Source: Oxalobacter formigenes (GTDB lineage: Bacteria; Pseudomonadota; Gammaproteobacteria; Burkholderiales; Burkholderiaceae_D). From it: 64,000 bases of DNA. Below are positions 12,272-23,190 of the stretch, in pieces (the stretch's first letter is position 1; every line of letters begins with the position of its first letter). The translations under genes and the position numbers were made by a program. A model generated the notes under the pieces. It saw only the letters and a list, made by a program, of their open reading frames with translations, had not been told where the DNA came from and searched no databases. The stretch covers positions 248,001 through 312,000 of the forward strand of contig NZ_CP018787.1 of NCBI RefSeq assembly GCF_002127965.1. Reading direction: 5' to 3'.

Positions 12272-15016
12272 ATGAACAAACTTTTGTTATTAGTTGACGG
12301 TTCCAGTTATCTTTACCGCGCCTATCATGCATTGCCAGACCTTCGCAACTCCGCAGGGGAACCTACCGGAGCCATTTACGGTTTCCTGAATATGCTTCGC
12401 CGTTTGCAGAAAGATTATCCCACAGCATACCGTGCCTGTATATTTGACGCAAAGGGTAAAACATTCCGCAATGATCTCTATCAGGAATACAAGGCGAACA
12501 GGGCTGCCATGCCGGACGATCTGGTCGAACAGACAGGTCATATTCTCGAGCTTGTCGATATGCTGGGATGGCCCATTTTACAGGTGGAAGGAGTCGAAGC
12601 GGACGACGTTATCGGGACATTGGCGGTAAAGGCACATGAAGACGGGTTCGATACCATCGTTTCAACCGGCGACAAGGATATGTCCCAGCTGGTCGATGAC
12701 AAGGTAACACTCGTCAATACCATGAACAATGAAGTGCTGGATAGGGAAGGTGTCATCAAAAAGTTTGGCGTACCGCCAGAAAGAATCGTCGATTATCTTT
12801 CGCTGGTTGGTGATACATCCGACAATGTGCCGGGTGTTGCCAAGGTAGGACCGAAAACAGCCGTCAAATGGCTGACGCAATACCATACTCTCGATGGCGT
12901 CATCGAAAACGCGCAAAACATTGGCGGAGCGGTCGGTGAAAATCTGAGACAGTCGCTGGACTGGCTTCCGCAGGCGCATGAACTGGTCAGAATCCGGACG
13001 AATTGCGAACTGCCGGACAAATTCGCCTCCATCGAAACATCGCTCCTTAAAAAACCGGAAAACACCGAAGGCCTGAAAAAAGCGTTTGAACGTTTCGGTT
13101 TCAAGAGCTGGGCAAAAGAGCTGAATGCTGCCCGTCAGGAAACTCCGAAAGCAGCTGGACAGATTGCACTGTTTGATGAGTCGGAAGATAAAAAATCAGG
13201 ATTTGTCAATGACAAGGAATATGAAACCGTCCTGACTGAAAAACAACTCGAAAAATGGCTCGAAAAAATCGACAAGGCTGACCTGACAGCTATCGATACT
13301 GAAACGACATCACTGGATGTCATGAACGCAAAACTCGTCGGAATTTCCCTCTCCATCGAACCCGGTCATGCCGCTTACATTCCTCTCGCTCATCACAGCA
13401 TGGAACAAAGCGAGCAACTTCCACTGCAATCCGTTCTCGACAAACTCAAACCCTGGCTGGAAAACCCGAAGAAACACAAAGTCGGCCAGAATCTCAAGTA
13501 TGACAGCCATGTGCTCGCCAATTACGGTATCCGGTTGCAAGGGATCGTTCACGATACCCTGCTGGAATCCTATGTCCTCGAATCGCACAGGCGACATGAC
13601 ATGGACAGCCTGTCCGAAAGGTTTCTGGATTACAAACCGGTCAGCTATACCGATATCTGTGGCAAAGGTGCTTCCCAGATCGGCTTCGATGAAATCGCCA
13701 TCGATGTCGCGACCCACTACGCTGCTGAAGATGCCGACGTGACCTTGCAACTTCATCAATCCATGTGGCCACGCCTGAAAGAAAACGATGGCCTTCGTTT
13801 TATCTATGAAAAAATCGAAATCCCGACGTCCATCGTCCTTCAGAAAATGGAACGCAATGGCGTACTGATCGATGTCGATAAACTGAATGTCCAATCACGT
13901 GAACTGGGCGTGAAAATGGACAGCCTTCAGGAAAATGCCTATGTAACGGCAGGACAGCCTTTCAACCTCAATTCACCCAAACAGCTGGGTGAACTGCTTT
14001 TCGACAAGCTCAAACTGCCGATGATCAAGAAAACGCCATCGGGCGCACCCTCGACAAGCGAAGAAGTGCTGGAAAAACTGGCTGAAGATTTCCCGCTTCC
14101 GAAAATCATTCTGGATTACCGGGGCATGTCGAAACTGAAAACGACTTATACCGACAAATTGCCGAGAATGGTCAATCCGGAAACCGGACGCGTTCATACA
14201 AATTACGCACAAGCTGTAGCTGTCACCGGCCGGCTCGCATCGAACGACCCCAATCTGCAAAATATTCCGATCCGTTCGGAAGAGGGCAGGCGTATCCGTG
14301 AAGCTTTTATCGCCTCACCCGGAAACAAAATCATTTCGGCCGACTATTCCCAAATCGAGCTCAGGATCATGGCGCATCTTTCCGACGACGCCAGTTTGCT
14401 GAAAGCTTTCCACGATGGACAGGACGTCCATCGTGCGACAGCATCCGAAATATTCGACATCACTCCTCTGGAAGTGACCTCCGACCAGAGACGTTATGCC
14501 AAAGTCATCAATTTCGGCCTCATTTATGGCATGAGCGCTTTCGGTGTCGCCTCCAATCTGGGCATTTCCCGCACAGACGCCAAAAACTATATCGACCGTT
14601 ATTTTGAGCGCTATCCGGGTGTTGCCCGTTATATGGATGAAACCCGCCAGCTGGCCCGGGAACAGGGTTATGTGGAAACGGTTTTTGGAAGAAGACTCTG
14701 GCTACCTGAAATCAATTCGCCAAACGGTCCGCGCCGTCAGGCTGCCGAAAGGGCGGCTATCAACGCGCCGATGCAGGGAACAGCGGCCGATATCATCAAA
14801 TTGTCGATGATCGCCGTTCAGGACTGGCTGGAAAAAGAAAAGCTGGATTCGAAACTGATCATGCAGGTACACGATGAACTGGTTCTGGATGTGCCGGAAA
14901 AAGAACTGGTTCTGGTTCGGGAAAAACTGCCTGAACTGATGGCGCAGGTCGCCAGACTCAAAGTGCCATTGATAGCCGAAGTCGGCGTTGGAGACAACTG
15001 GGACCAGGCCCATTAG
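12272..15016 (+). CDS. polA: DNA polymerase I
   Basis: 914-residue, three-domain DNA polymerase I for Okazaki-fragment maturation and repair. N-terminal 5'-3' exonuclease with LLVDGSSYLYRAYHA and the EADDVIGTLA metal site; a 3'-5' exonuclease near 340 with DTETTS, so proofreading residues look intact; polymerase motif A DYSQIELR near 690, the finger helix RRYAKVINFGLIYG and motif C HDELVLDVP near 867. Its start lies directly against that of the divergent LOG gene, so its promoter must lie inside that coding region. Confidence 0.98.
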   Translation: MNKLLLLVDGSSYLYRAYHALPDLRNSAGEPTGAIYGFLNMLRRLQKDYPTAYRACIFDAKGKTFRNDLYQEYKANRAAMPDDLVEQTGHILELVDMLGWPILQVEGVEADDVIGTLAVKAHEDGFDTIVSTGDKDMSQLVDDKVTLVNTMNNEVLDREGVIKKFGVPPERIVDYLSLVGDTSDNVPGVAKVGPKTAVKWLTQYHTLDGVIENAQNIGGAVGENLRQSLDWLPQAHELVRIRTNCELPDKFASIETSLLKKPENTEGLKKAFERFGFKSWAKELNAARQETPKAAGQIALFDESEDKKSGFVNDKEYETVLTEKQLEKWLEKIDKADLTAIDTETTSLDVMNAKLVGISLSIEPGHAAYIPLAHHSMEQSEQLPLQSVLDKLKPWLENPKKHKVGQNLKYDSHVLANYGIRLQGIVHDTLLESYVLESHRRHDMDSLSERFLDYKPVSYTDICGKGASQIGFDEIAIDVATHYAAEDADVTLQLHQSMWPRLKENDGLRFIYEKIEIPTSIVLQKMERNGVLIDVDKLNVQSRELGVKMDSLQENAYVTAGQPFNLNSPKQLGELLFDKLKLPMIKKTPSGAPSTSEEVLEKLAEDFPLPKIILDYRGMSKLKTTYTDKLPRMVNPETGRVHTNYAQAVAVTGRLASNDPNLQNIPIRSEEGRRIREAFIASPGNKIISADYSQIELRIMAHLSDDASLLKAFHDGQDVHRATASEIFDITPLEVTSDQRRYAKVINFGLIYGMSAFGVASNLGISRTDAKNYIDRYFERYPGVARYMDETRQLAREQGYVETVFGRRLWLPEINSPNGPRRQAAERAAINAPMQGTAADIIKLSMIAVQDWLEKEKLDSKLIMQVHDELVLDVPEKELVLVREKLPELMAQVARLKVPLIAEVGVGDNWDQAH

Positions 15017-15021
15017 AAATA

Positions 15022-15975
15022 TCAGGCTTTTTCGGGCTGATTTTGTTGTGACAGCTTTTTACGTGCCGCGTCATACGTAGCCGCAGTCGCTGCCATACGA
15101 TGACGCACGTCGAAGAATGTCGTAGTGACCCCACTGGCGATAATGATGGCAATGCCAAGCCATCCGAGCCAGCTCAAATTATCGTTCCATATCAGCAATC
15201 CCCATATGCAGGAAAAAACGATGCCGGAATATTGGAGGTTGGCCGTGACAAGCGTATTGCCCAGATGGTAAGCCCGCGTCATGGCCATTTGGCCGAGCGC
15301 GGCAGACACGCCGATGAAAACGAGATAAAAAACACTTAAAACTGAATGTCCGTGAAAAGGAATGCCGTCCCCGCCGGGCATATGAGCCGCAATAACGGCC
15401 ATAATCGCTCCACCTATTGTTCCAATGACGCAAAAGTAAAACACGACGCGATATTCCGGCTCTCCCAGATTGCCCAGATGTTTTACCTGCAAATACGCCA
15501 GCGCAGCCAGAATGCCCGATATGAAAGCGATCAGGGCGCCCAACCACTGATCTTCTGCCAGAGTCGGCTGCAAAAGAATGTATATACCGATGAAACTGGC
15601 GATGATTGCACAGGCAAGTCGCCATTCAAACTGGAGCCTGCCGTGAAACAGGCCTATTCCAAAGAGAATTGCCGCGATCCAGATCGGCGACATGTAATTC
15701 AAGGTGATCGACGTTGCCAGAGGCAATTGCGACATGGAAAAAAACCACAGGCCGAATGCCGTTGCACCGACCGTTCCCCGCCAGAGATGCTGAAGCGGAT
15801 ACTTCGTTTTGAACGAACCGCCTTTGACCAGCACCATACAAAAAAGAAAAACAGCTCCGATCAGACTGCGATACATAACGATTTCAGGAGTGGAATACGT
15901 ATCGGAGACGAGCTTGACGCATACTGCCATCAGGGAAAATACAAAAGCGGCAACGAGCATCCAGAGAGACTGCAT
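15022..15975 (-). CDS. DMT/EamA-family transporter
   Basis: 317 residues with ten predicted hydrophobic helices in two EamA repeats, the layout of drug/metabolite exporters. No substrate can be read from the sequence. The C-terminal about 35 residues are a soluble tail. Convergent with polA with only five bases between stop codons; no terminator hairpin fits in that gap. Confidence 0.85.
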   Translation of the reverse strand: MQSLWMLVAAFVFSLMAVCVKLVSDTYSTPEIVMYRSLIGAVFLFCMVLVKGGSFKTKYPLQHLWRGTVGATAFGLWFFSMSQLPLATSITLNYMSPIWIAAILFGIGLFHGRLQFEWRLACAIIASFIGIYILLQPTLAEDQWLGALIAFISGILAALAYLQVKHLGNLGEPEYRVVFYFCVIGTIGGAIMAVIAAHMPGGDGIPFHGHSVLSVFYLVFIGVSAALGQMAMTRAYHLGNTLVTANLQYSGIVFSCIWGLLIWNDNLSWLGWLGIAIIIASGVTTTFFDVRHRMAATAATYDAARKKLSQQNQPEKA

Positions 15976-16221
15976 GAAAAAACCTGAAAAGAATGAAAAA
16001 CAAAAAGGACTGAAACAGTGATCTTATACCGATTTGGTGCTTTGACAAGTTTTACTTTCAGAATACAGATGGAAAAGGCTTCCAGCCTGTCTCAGGCAAA
16101 ACCGGATCGTACTGCGGCAGAGATCCATTTCTCTGGTTTAAAAAACAGAAAAACGCAGTCTGAAAACGCCTGAAGGGTATAATAACGGCTTAATTAAACT
16201 GTATTTTTTCTCTCTTGCCAT

Positions 16222-16470
16222 ATGACGACAGAAGATCAGGAACGAAAAGACGAAATGTCTTTTGAAGATGCCATTGCCGAACTCGGATCGCTCGTATCCC
16301 GACTGGAAGCCGGTGAATTACCTCTCGAAGAATCGATTGCCGCCTACAAAAAGGGAGTTGAACTCGTTCAGTTATGTACTTCCAGACTTGAGAAGGTGGA
16401 AAACCAGATAAAAATCCTCGACAAGGAATTGTTGAAGCCTTTCTCTTCCGACAAAAGTGATATCGAATAA
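16222..16470 (+). CDS. xseB: Exodeoxyribonuclease VII small subunit
   Basis: 82-residue XseB, which joins the large subunit XseA to degrade single-stranded DNA. The core SFEDAIAELGSLVSRLEAGELPLEESI is the family signature. xseA is not in this window, which is common. Its TAA overlaps the ispA ATG as TAATG. A TATAAT at 16178-16183 lies upstream but without a convincing -35. Confidence 0.95.
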   Translation: MTTEDQERKDEMSFEDAIAELGSLVSRLEAGELPLEESIAAYKKGVELVQLCTSRLEKVENQIKILDKELLKPFSSDKSDIE

Positions 16471-17363
16471 TGACCGTACCCGCCAGTTTTGACGATTGGA
16501 TGCGTAACGTCCAGTCAACGATGGAAGAAAGCCTTTCCAGCCTGTTGCCGGAAGGAAAACTCGCTTCTTCTTCCCTGCATGAATCCATGCGTTATGCCGT
16601 TTTAGATGGTGGAAAACGCATTCGTCCATTGCTGGTCTTTGCCACGGGATATCTTTTCGATGCCGAAAAGCTTGCACTGGCCCGGGCTGCTGCAGCTGTC
16701 GAAATGATCCACGCGTATTCGCTTGTTCATGACGATATGCCGTGTATGGACAATGATGTGTTAAGAAGGGGAAAACCGACCGTTCATGTCAGATTCGGTG
16801 AAGCGACTGCCCTTCTGGCAGGAGATGCCTTGCAGGCTCAGGCGTTTGTCGTCTTGTCAAACCAGCAATGCGACCCGGTCCTGACCGTTGAAATGATGCG
16901 ACTGTTGTCTGAAGCCGCCGGTGCAGCGGGTATGTGCGGTGGTCAGGCAATCGATCTTGCCAGCGTCGGCAAATCCCTGACAGTCAATGAACTCGAAAAC
17001 ATGCACCGGCTGAAAACCGGTGCGCTTTTGACTGCTTCCGTTTTCCTCGGGGCTTATTGTTCGAAAATTCCGACCGAACAGGAAAAAAATGCCTTGAATG
17101 CTTATGCAAAGGCCATCGGACTGGCTTTTCAGGTTGTCGACGACATTCTGGACGTCACGGCTGATTCTGCCGATCTGGGCAAAACGGCAGGAAAAGACAG
17201 TGCTGACAACAAGCCTACCTATGTTTCACTGCTGGGACTGGAAGAATCCCGGCAACTGGCTGAAAAACTGCGGAATGACGCGTATGCAGCGCTTTCCATT
17301 TTTGATGAAAAAGCGGATTATCTCCGTCAACTGGCCGATCTGGTTGTACGCAGAAAGAAATAA
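16470..17363 (+). CDS. ispA: (2E,6E)-farnesyl diphosphate synthase
   Basis: 297-residue prenyltransferase condensing IPP with DMAPP and GPP to farnesyl diphosphate. Both aspartate-rich regions are present: DDMPCMDND near 88-96 (first) and DDILD near 225 (second), plus the GGKRIRP diphosphate site near 45. It overlaps both neighbours by one base through TAATG junctions, so xseB-ispA-dxs is a coupled operon feeding the isoprenoid pathway. Confidence 0.97.
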   Translation: MTVPASFDDWMRNVQSTMEESLSSLLPEGKLASSSLHESMRYAVLDGGKRIRPLLVFATGYLFDAEKLALARAAAAVEMIHAYSLVHDDMPCMDNDVLRRGKPTVHVRFGEATALLAGDALQAQAFVVLSNQQCDPVLTVEMMRLLSEAAGAAGMCGGQAIDLASVGKSLTVNELENMHRLKTGALLTASVFLGAYCSKIPTEQEKNALNAYAKAIGLAFQVVDDILDVTADSADLGKTAGKDSADNKPTYVSLLGLEESRQLAEKLRNDAYAALSIFDEKADYLRQLADLVVRRKK

Positions 17364-19222
17364 TGAAGCTGCTGAATACGATTAACAGTCCTGCTGATCT
17401 GAAACGCCTTCAGGCATCGCAATTACCGCTTCTGGCAGATGAATTGCGGGATTACATTATTCAATCCGTTTCCAGAACCGGAGGACATTTATCGTCCAAT
17501 CTGGGTACGGTCGAACTGGCTATCGCTCTCCATTACATTTTCGATACGCCAGACGACAGATTGATCTGGGACGTCGGTCATCAGAGTTATGCCCATAAAA
17601 TCCTGACAGGCCGGAAAGACCGGATGAATACGCTTCGCCAGTTAAACGGCCTTTCCGGATTTCCGAAACGGGATGAAAGTGAATTCGATTCCTTCGGTAC
17701 TGCCCATTCATCGACGTCCATTTCGGCTGCATTGGGAATGGCACTCGCTGCAAAACTGAAAGGGGAAGATACCTATTCCATCGCCGTTATCGGAGATGGT
17801 GCCATTACAGGCGGAATGGCTTTTGAAGCCATGAATAATGTCGGCGTTTACGACGACATCAACATGCTGGTTATTTTGAACGATAACGATATGTCGATTT
17901 CCCCGCCAGTCGGTGCCTTGAACAGTTATTTTGCACGGCTGATGTCCGGCAAATTCTATGCGGCAGCGAAAAACGTCGGCAAGACAGTTCTGCCAGCTCC
18001 AATGAGACATATCGCCCGAAAATTCGAGGAACACGCCAAGAGCATGATCGCTCCTGCAACCCTGTTCGAGGAATTCGGATTCAATTACATCGGACCGATT
18101 GACGGTCATGATCTCGAAGCGCTGGTTCCTACCCTGCAAAATCTGAAGGAAAGAAAAGGCCCACAATTCCTGCATATCGTGACGAAAAAAGGACATGGCT
18201 ACAAACTGGCCGAGGCTGATCCCATTCTTTATCACGGCCTTGGCAAATTCTGTCCTGAAGAAGGGATCAAGCCGGTTTTGGCTGCCAAACCGACTTACGC
18301 CGATATCTTTGGCAACTGGTTATGCGATATGGCGGCTGTTGATAAAAAGCTGATCGGCATTACCCCGGCCATGAAAGAAGGCTCGGGAATGGTCCAGTTT
18401 GCAAAAGATTACCCCGAGCGCTTTTTTGACGTCGGTATAGCCGAACAACATGCCGTCACTTTCTCTGCCGGCCTCGCCTGTGAAGGCCTGAAACCGGTTG
18501 TAGCCATCTATTCGACTTTCCTGCAAAGGGCTTATGACCAGCTGATCCACGACGTTGCCCTGCAAAATCTGGATGTGACATTTGCGCTGGACCGTTCCGG
18601 TCTTGTCGGCGCTGACGGCGCAACCCATGCGGGCAACTATGATATGGCTTATCTTCGTTGCATACCGAATATGGTCGTCATGGCTCCATCGAGTGAAAAT
18701 GAAGCCCGGCAGATGCTGACGACAGCCTATCGTTACAATGGACCGGCAGCCGTGCGTTATCCTCGTGGTGCAGGAATCGGTATTGAACCCGAAAAAGAAT
18801 TGACTGCACTCCCGCTTGGCAAAGGAGATATCCTGCGCAAGGGAAAAAATATAGCCATACTGGCTTTCGGTACCATGGTCAATCCTGCCCTGTCCGCTGG
18901 TGAGGAACTGGATGCGACCGTCGTCAATATGCGCTTCGTCAAGCCGATTGACAAGGAACTGATTTGTGAAATGGCGAAAACCCATCCTTGTCTGGTCACA
19001 GTGGAAGAAGGAACCATTCATGGTGGTGCAGGCTCTGCCGTTATGGAAACACTTGCAGAAGAAAAACTGACTCATCCGGTACTGTTACTGGGATTGCCTG
19101 ACAAATTCATCGATCACGGCGATGTGGGACAATTGCTTGCCATGCACAAATTGGATAAACATGGCATCATGGCATCCATTATCGAACGGTTCGGAAAGAT
19201 TGACGACTCCGGTAAAGAGTAA
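17363..19222 (+). CDS. dxs: 1-deoxy-D-xylulose-5-phosphate synthase
   Basis: 619-residue thiamine-diphosphate enzyme, first step of the MEP pathway (pyruvate plus glyceraldehyde 3-phosphate). Visible: HVGHQSY-type N-terminal site ([15 protein letters not shown]), ThDP/Mg motif [16 protein letters not shown] near 150, the transketolase central domain with [17 protein letters not shown], and the C-terminal domain. Full length. Supplies precursor for ispA immediately upstream. Confidence 0.98.
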   Translation: MKLLNTINSPADLKRLQASQLPLLADELRDYIIQSVSRTGGHLSSNLGTVELAIALHYIFDTPDDRLIWDVGHQSYAHKILTGRKDRMNTLRQLNGLSGFPKRDESEFDSFGTAHSSTSISAALGMALAAKLKGEDTYSIAVIGDGAITGGMAFEAMNNVGVYDDINMLVILNDNDMSISPPVGALNSYFARLMSGKFYAAAKNVGKTVLPAPMRHIARKFEEHAKSMIAPATLFEEFGFNYIGPIDGHDLEALVPTLQNLKERKGPQFLHIVTKKGHGYKLAEADPILYHGLGKFCPEEGIKPVLAAKPTYADIFGNWLCDMAAVDKKLIGITPAMKEGSGMVQFAKDYPERFFDVGIAEQHAVTFSAGLACEGLKPVVAIYSTFLQRAYDQLIHDVALQNLDVTFALDRSGLVGADGATHAGNYDMAYLRCIPNMVVMAPSSENEARQMLTTAYRYNGPAAVRYPRGAGIGIEPEKELTALPLGKGDILRKGKNIAILAFGTMVNPALSAGEELDATVVNMRFVKPIDKELICEMAKTHPCLVTVEEGTIHGGAGSAVMETLAEEKLTHPVLLLGLPDKFIDHGDVGQLLAMHKLDKHGIMASIIERFGKIDDSGKE

Positions 19223-19278
19223 ATCATCAACTTTTTTGTTTCTTTCCTGTACCGACCGCCGTTTTTTAAGGTTTAATA

Positions 19279-20181
19279 ATGAATTTCCGAGATTCACACT
19301 CTTTTGAATGTAACTGGGATGACTGCTCAAACATTCATACAACCATAACCAGTTCATCGGCACCAAACATGAATGCAGACGACAACTTTTCCATTCCGGA
19401 CGTACAAAATACTCTGGATACAAGACACATAGCCATACAAAGGGTTGGTGTCAAAGGCGTTCGCCATCCCCTTCAGATCCAGACCAGAGACGGTATCCAG
19501 TCTTCCGTCGGTACATGGAATATGACTGTGCACCTGCCCGAACAGAAGAAGGGCACACACATGTCGCGCTTCATGGCTTTGCTGGAAGAATTCACGAGTT
19601 CCGATTCCAAACCGCTGAATGTCGATGTTTTCGGCAAGCTGATCCGCAATATGCTGGAGTTGCTTGACGCTGAATCCGGTCGGATCGAACTGTCTTTTCC
19701 GTTTTTCATTACCAAGACAGCCCCGGTTTCCGGCGTCAAAAGCCTGATGGATTATGAAGTGGGTCTGATCGGGGAAATGAAAAACGGCCAAATCGAAATT
19801 TCGCAGAAGGTACTCGTTCCGGTAACCAGCCTGTGTCCATGTTCCAAGGAAATTTCGGCTTACGGTGCTCACAACCAGCGCTCGCACATTACCGTCCATG
19901 CCATTATCAAGGATGACTTGCCGATTGAAGACCTGATTTCCAAAATCGAGGCACAGGCTTCCTGTGAATTGTTTGGACTGTTGAAACGTCCGGATGAAAA
20001 GTACGTCACAGAACACGCCTACGACAACCCGAAATTCGTCGAAGATCTGGTGCGTGACGTGGCAGGCATGTTAAATGCCGACTCGCGTGTACTGGCTTAT
20101 TCTCTGGAAGCGGAAAATTTCGAATCGATACACAATCATTCCGCTTACGCCTGCATTGAATTCGACAAACGAAAACAGTAA
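19279..20181 (+). CDS. folE2: GTP cyclohydrolase FolE2
   Basis: Type IB GTP cyclohydrolase, first step of folate synthesis, active with metals other than zinc. The core from about residue 31 ([25 protein letters not shown]) to the end matches the usual 265-270 residue family, including the active-site Cys in TSLCPCSKE. The ATG at 19279 has a good AAGG seven bases upstream and gives 300 residues with a 30-residue extension rich in Asp, Asn, His and Cys. The internal ATG at 19369 would give the normal length but has no ribosome site. No Zur box is evident. Its stop is two bases from that of the convergent adenosyltransferase. Confidence 0.92.
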   Translation: MNFRDSHSFECNWDDCSNIHTTITSSSAPNMNADDNFSIPDVQNTLDTRHIAIQRVGVKGVRHPLQIQTRDGIQSSVGTWNMTVHLPEQKKGTHMSRFMALLEEFTSSDSKPLNVDVFGKLIRNMLELLDAESGRIELSFPFFITKTAPVSGVKSLMDYEVGLIGEMKNGQIEISQKVLVPVTSLCPCSKEISAYGAHNQRSHITVHAIIKDDLPIEDLISKIEAQASCELFGLLKRPDEKYVTEHAYDNPKFVEDLVRDVAGMLNADSRVLAYSLEAENFESIHNHSAYACIEFDKRKQ

Positions 20182-20183
20182 GC

Positions 20184-20723
20184 TTATTTTTTCCAGAAAA
20201 TATCGGACTGATTCGCCAATTGATTGGCGACGCGTGCATAAACAAAAAACAGGTCAGAAAGACGGTTAAGGTACTGGTAAAGAACAGGAGAAATATTTTC
20301 CTGTTTTCCCAGTGCCACAATAGCGCGCTCGGCACGTCTGCAAACGCTTCTGGCAAGATGACATAAAGCGGCAGTCTTTGTCCCCCCTGGCAGGATGAAA
20401 TCGCGAAGAGGAGGCAACTCATCGTTATACTCTTCAACCAGTTTTTCCAGAACGAGAACCTTGTCTTCCGTCATCAAAGAAGTTTTCACAACAGCCAATT
20501 CCCCACCGATATTGAATAATTCGTTTTGAACGGCCTGAAGTTCCTGTCTCATTTTGTCAGACAAACCTTCACTGACAAGCAGACCGATTACCGAATTAAG
20601 CTCATCCACCTGACCGATAGCATCGATTCTGAGATTGTCCTTCGACACACGGCTACCATCGGCAAGACCTGTCGTTCCCTGATCGCCTGAACGGGTAACC
20701 ACTCTCGATATGCGATTTTTCAC
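20184..20723 (-). CDS. Cob(I)yrinic acid a,c-diamide adenosyltransferase (PduO type)
   Basis: 179-residue PduO-type ATP:corrinoid adenosyltransferase that makes adenosylcobalamin. Features: TRSGDQGTTGLADGSRV (ATP-binding N-terminus) and RSVCRRAERAIVAL with the catalytic Arg/Glu helix, followed by a YLNRLSDLFFVYAR helix. I start at GTG (complement of 20721-20723), since upstream in-frame codons encode an implausible hydrophobic leader; an ATG at 20846 is the longest alternative. It fits with the B12-dependent metH at 49921, although adenosyl- and methylcobalamin serve different enzymes. Confidence 0.9.
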   Translation of the reverse strand: MKNRISRVVTRSGDQGTTGLADGSRVSKDNLRIDAIGQVDELNSVIGLLVSEGLSDKMRQELQAVQNELFNIGGELAVVKTSLMTEDKVLVLEKLVEEYNDELPPLRDFILPGGTKTAALCHLARSVCRRAERAIVALGKQENISPVLYQYLNRLSDLFFVYARVANQLANQSDIFWKK

Positions 20724-20811
20724 TTTGACGAAAACCTTATAAAAAAGATGAATGAACCGGAACAAATACAATAAAATAAAAGTTTCAAAGAGCCAAGACC
20801 TATTACTTACT

Positions 20812-21858
20812 ATGCCAGAATCCGATATGCAAACCTTGACGATCATTCAACCAGACGACTGGCATCTTCATCTGAGAGATGGAGATGTATTGAAATCAAC
20901 CGTGCCACAGGCTGCCCGGCAATTTCATCGTGCCATTATCATGCCTAATCTCAAACCGCCCGTCACAACAACGGAAAAAGCTCTTGAATACCGTAAAAGG
21001 ATACTGGATGCATTACCTTCCGGCAGTGATTTCGAACCGCTTATGACGCTTTATTTAACGGACAACACAAGCCCGGAAGATATCAAACGTGCAAAAGAAA
21101 GCGGGATCATTCACGGCGCCAAACTGTATCCTGCAGGCGCAACGACCAATTCCGATGCCGGAGTCACCTCTCTGGACAATTGCATTGCCACACTCGAGGA
21201 GATGCAAAAACAGGGTATTCCCTTATTAATGCACGGTGAAGTGACTGATCCCTCTATCGATATTTTCGACCGGGAAGCCGTTTTCATCGACAGGGTTCTG
21301 ATACCACTCCGTAAAAAACTGCCGGATCTGAAGATCGTATTCGAACATATAACCACCAGGGAAGCCGCACAATACGTCTCAGAGGCCGAAGGATACATCG
21401 GGGCGACCGTTACTGCCCACCACCTCCTTTTCAACCGTAACAGCCTCTTTCAGGGCGGTATCAGGCCACATTACTATTGCCTGCCTATCCTGAAGAGGGA
21501 AGAAAACAGACAAGCCCTGCTAAAAGCCGTTTCGACAGAGAACAGGCGTTTCTTTATGGGAACCGATTCGGCTCCTCATGCGCAGGGCGCGAAAGAAAAC
21601 GCTTGCGGATGTGCGGGGTGCTATACCGCCTTGCATGCCATTGAACTCTATGTTCAGGCTTTTGATGAAATCGGTGCATTGGAGAAAATCGAGTGGTTTA
21701 CCAGCATCAACGGACCAAAATTCTACAATCAAAACGTTAACCGGAACAAAATCACACTGGTTAAAAAAGAATGGACAATCCCGCAGGATCTTCCATTTGG
21801 TGAGAACAGGGTGATTCCCCTCATGGCAGGTGAAACCCTAAACTGGCAATTGAAATAA
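20812..21858 (+). CDS. pyrC: Dihydroorotase
   Basis: Class II dihydroorotase of pyrimidine synthesis. The zinc ligands PDDWHLHLRDG are at the N-terminus; the carboxylated-lysine region is GAKLYPAGATTNS, and later metal ligands are in MHGEVTD, FEHITT and GTDSAPH. From ATG 20812 it has 348 residues; ATG 20830 (MQTLTI) is an equally plausible start and 20752 gives an unlikely extension. It is divergent from the adenosyltransferase and ends at a bidirectional terminator. Confidence 0.95.
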   Translation: MPESDMQTLTIIQPDDWHLHLRDGDVLKSTVPQAARQFHRAIIMPNLKPPVTTTEKALEYRKRILDALPSGSDFEPLMTLYLTDNTSPEDIKRAKESGIIHGAKLYPAGATTNSDAGVTSLDNCIATLEEMQKQGIPLLMHGEVTDPSIDIFDREAVFIDRVLIPLRKKLPDLKIVFEHITTREAAQYVSEAEGYIGATVTAHHLLFNRNSLFQGGIRPHYYCLPILKREENRQALLKAVSTENRRFFMGTDSAPHAQGAKENACGCAGCYTALHAIELYVQAFDEIGALEKIEWFTSINGPKFYNQNVNRNKITLVKKEWTIPQDLPFGENRVIPLMAGETLNWQLK

Positions 21859-21889
21859 AAAAAACCGCGCTCTATGCGCGGTTTTTTTT
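21857..21889. terminator. Bidirectional terminator, pyrC / malic enzyme
   Basis: A-run, CCGCGC, loop TCTAT, GCGCGG, then eight T. Serves both convergent genes. Confidence 0.92.
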
Positions 21890-21900
21890 ATCTTCGGGAA

Positions 21901-23190
21901 TTACCCCACGAATTCTTTCAGTTTTGCGCGATATGCATCCATATCAGCGATCTGTACGCGCGCCACGCCAGAATCCATAGCTGCCTGAGCCACAGCAGGA
22001 GCAACGACCCACAACAGACGTGGATCGAACTGGAACGGCAACAGGTAATCACGGCCAAAGGTATATTTTTTGCCATACATTGCCACGATTTCTTCCGGAC
22101 ATTCCATTTCAGCCAGACTGGCAATGGCACGAACAGCTGCCAGTTCCATTTCACGGTTGATTGTTTTTGCGCGACAATCCAGAGCTCCTCTGAAAAGATA
22201 AGGGAAACACATGGAATTGTTGATCTGGTTCGGGTAGTCGGAACGTCCCGTACCCATGATGACATCGTCACGAGTGGCGTGTGCAACTTCCGGCAGAATT
22301 TCAGGAATTGGATTGGCCATAGCGAAGATAACAGGATCTTTTGCCATTTTCAGCACCATTTCCGGTTTCAGAACATTGCCTGCTGACAATCCAAGGAAAA
22401 TATCCGCATCGGAAATCACGTCCATCAAGGTACGTGCGTCTGTTTCCTGAGCATATTTTTCTTTTTCCGGATCCATCAGTTCCTTGCGGCCTTTATATAC
22501 CACACCCTTGATGTCGGTTACCCAGATATTTTCAACAGGAAATCCCAAATCCACCAGCAGTTCCAGACAGCCCATGGCACCTGCACCTGCACCCGACACA
22601 ACCATTTTGCAATTCTTGATATTTTTGCCGACGACTTTCAGGGCGTTCAGAACAGCTGCCCCAACGATAACAGCCGTACCATGCTGATCATCGTGGAAAA
22701 CAGGGATATTCATTTTTTCACGCAGTTTTCTTTCAATATAGAAGCATTCAGGTGCGCGAATGTCTTCCAGATTGATACCGCCGAAAGTGGGTTCCAGAGA
22801 GGCGATGATATCGCACAGTTTGTCCGGATCCAGTTCGTTGATTTCCAGATCGAAAACGTTGATGTCAGCGAATTTTTTGAATAAAACGCCTTTGCCTTCC
22901 ATAACCGGTTTCGAGGCTTGTGCACCAATATTGCCAAGACCCAGAACGGCTGTTCCGTTTGAAATGACAGCAACCAGATTTCCCTTGGTTGTGTAGATAT
23001 AGGCGTTTTCAGGATTAGCGTGAATTTCTTCACAGGCACAGGCTACGCCCGGAGTATAGGCGAGAGCCAGCTCATTCTGGTCTCTGACTTCTTTGGTTGG
23101 ATTTACACTGATTTTTCCAGGAATAGGAAAACGGTGAAAGGCGAGTGCATTTTTTTTAAGCAGCTCTTTTTTTTGATCTTGCGAATTCAT
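21901..23190 (-). CDS. Malic enzyme, single-domain
   Basis: 429-residue NAD(P)-dependent malic enzyme (malate to pyruvate plus CO2). Visible: [34 protein letters not shown], metal/NAD region [11 protein letters not shown], and the Rossmann [13 protein letters not shown]. It resembles the N-terminal part of MaeB-type enzymes but stops at the end of the catalytic region ([14 protein letters not shown]), lacking the C-terminal phosphotransacetylase-like domain of about 330 residues. The gene ends in a terminator, so this is a naturally short form, not a visible truncation. Cofactor preference cannot be read with confidence. Confidence 0.92.
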   Translation of the reverse strand: MNSQDQKKELLKKNALAFHRFPIPGKISVNPTKEVRDQNELALAYTPGVACACEEIHANPENAYIYTTKGNLVAVISNGTAVLGLGNIGAQASKPVMEGKGVLFKKFADINVFDLEINELDPDKLCDIIASLEPTFGGINLEDIRAPECFYIERKLREKMNIPVFHDDQHGTAVIVGAAVLNALKVVGKNIKNCKMVVSGAGAGAMGCLELLVDLGFPVENIWVTDIKGVVYKGRKELMDPEKEKYAQETDARTLMDVISDADIFLGLSAGNVLKPEMVLKMAKDPVIFAMANPIPEILPEVAHATRDDVIMGTGRSDYPNQINNSMCFPYLFRGALDCRAKTINREMELAAVRAIASLAEMECPEEIVAMYGKKYTFGRDYLLPFQFDPRLLWVVAPAVAQAAMDSGVARVQIADMDAYRAKLKEFVG

